Positions 4,966 to 5,446 of a DNA stretch of 5,446 bases are shown piece by piece. The stretch comes from an uncultured Collinsella sp. (GTDB lineage Bacteria; Actinomycetota; Coriobacteriia; Coriobacteriales; Coriobacteriaceae). The translations under genes were made by a program, and so were the position numbers. The stretch lies in the NCBI GenBank assembly GCA_902492855.1, contig CABUMU010000122.1, forward strand, positions 1 to 5,446, in the 5' to 3' direction. Positions within the stretch are counted from its first letter, which is position 1. Each line of letters starts with the position of its first letter. Below the pieces are notes generated by a model. It was not told where the DNA came from. It saw only the letters and a program-made list of their open reading frames with translations, and did no database searches.

Positions 4966-5370
4966 ATGGCTATCGAGAAGACCTTCATCATGATTAAGCC
5001 CGACGCCGTGCGCGACCGCAAGATCGGCGAGATCGTTGCTCGCATTGAGCGCAGCGGCCTTGTCATCGAGCGCATGGAGATGACCACGCTCGAGCGCGCT
5101 ACCGTCGAGGAGCACTACGCCCATCTGGCCGACAAGCCCTTCTTTGGCGGTCTCTGCGACTTTATGACGAGCGGTCCGGTCGTCAAGATGGTCGTTTCCG
5201 GTCTCTCCGCTGTCTCCAAGATGCGCACCCTTATGGGCGCTACTAACCCGCTTGATGCTGCCCCCGGCACCATTCGCGGCGATTTTGCTGTCGATGTCAA
5301 CGCCAACGTGATTCACGGCTCCGACTGCCTGGAGAACGCCGAGATCGAGATCAAGCGCTTTTTTGGCTAA
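4966..5370 (+). CDS. ndk: Nucleoside diphosphate kinase
   Basis: This cytosolic enzyme moves the gamma phosphate of ATP to nucleoside diphosphates through a phosphohistidine, balancing NTP and dNTP pools. The 134 residues match the short bacterial form. Lys11 lies in the IKPDAV motif, PFFGGL is at 58-63, TSGPVV at 68-73, and ATNPLDAAPGTIRGDFA at 92-108 with phosphate-binding Arg104. The active-site NVIHGSD is at 114-120 with His117 as the phosphorylated residue. One oddity is that the usual glutamate-glycine before the NAI/AI stretch reads SG here (Ser78), while all catalytic residues remain. The ATG at 4966 has GAAAGG (4953-4958) 7 bases upstream; the in-frame ATG at 4924 has no such site and would add 14 residues before the conserved N-terminus. 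The gene is a single-gene unit between its own promoter region and terminator. Confidence 0.97.
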   Translation: MAIEKTFIMIKPDAVRDRKIGEIVARIERSGLVIERMEMTTLERATVEEHYAHLADKPFFGGLCDFMTSGPVVKMVVSGLSAVSKMRTLMGATNPLDAAPGTIRGDFAVDVNANVIHGSDCLENAEIEIKRFFG

Positions 5371-5372
5371 AC

Positions 5373-5394
5373 CAGCTTTGACTCCTTAAAGCTG
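5373..5394 (+). other. Small hairpin just after ndk
   Basis: CAGCTTT (5373-5379) pairs perfectly with AAAGCTG (5388-5394) over an 8-base loop, two bases after the ndk stop codon. It lacks a T-run and sits 14 bases before the main terminator. It may help protect the 3' end of the message. Confidence 0.45.
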
Positions 5395-5408
5395 TTAGCG
5401 TGTGGCTT

Positions 5409-5446
5409 GGGCGCTGCGGAATTCCATCCGCGGCGCCCTTTTTATT
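5409..5446 (+). terminator. Intrinsic terminator of ndk
   Basis: An 11-base-pair stem (5409-5419 with 5428-5438, one T-G pair) around loop AATTCCAT is followed directly by TTTTTATT, where the window ends. It lies 38 bases after the ndk stop codon. Confidence 0.93.

Overview
The window looks like chromosomal DNA from a Coriobacteriia-type actinobacterium, probably Collinsella or a close relative. This is an inference from the G/C-rich third codon positions, the AAAGG-type Shine-Dalgarno sites and the style of the proteins. No marker gene fixes the genus. No mobile element, phage gene, CRISPR array, tRNA or rRNA is visible.

Layout. A Cof-type HAD phosphatase lies on the minus strand at 18-845. 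A divergent control region follows. On the plus strand come argG (1400-2626, argininosuccinate synthase), a 522-base gap, argH (3149-4579, argininosuccinate lyase) and ndk (4966-5370, nucleoside diphosphate kinase). Clear intrinsic terminators end the argG-side transcript (2779-2815), argH (4634-4669) and ndk (5409-5446), so argG, argH and ndk appear to be separate transcription units. ArgG and ArgH catalyse the last two steps of arginine synthesis: citrulline plus aspartate to argininosuccinate, then to arginine plus fumarate.

The most interesting part is the argG leader. A strong Shine-Dalgarno site precedes a 24-codon ORF (1120-1194) with six Arg codons among its last ten, ending CGA CGA CGA TAA. 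CGA is not used for any of the 43 arginines of argG, argH and ndk. Several mutually exclusive hairpins follow, the last before a T-run. This has the design of a ribosome-mediated attenuator that senses charged tRNA-Arg, and I propose that argG is controlled this way. An AT-rich dyad that loosely resembles an ARG box lies further upstream.

The argG-argH gap holds a terminator, a 56-codon ORF with a good ribosome-binding site that I do not recognise, and a stem-loop just before argH. The region before ndk holds a G/C-rich repeat that can fold two ways. It also holds two LacI-family-like palindromes (TGnAACGTT type) around a probable -10 box.
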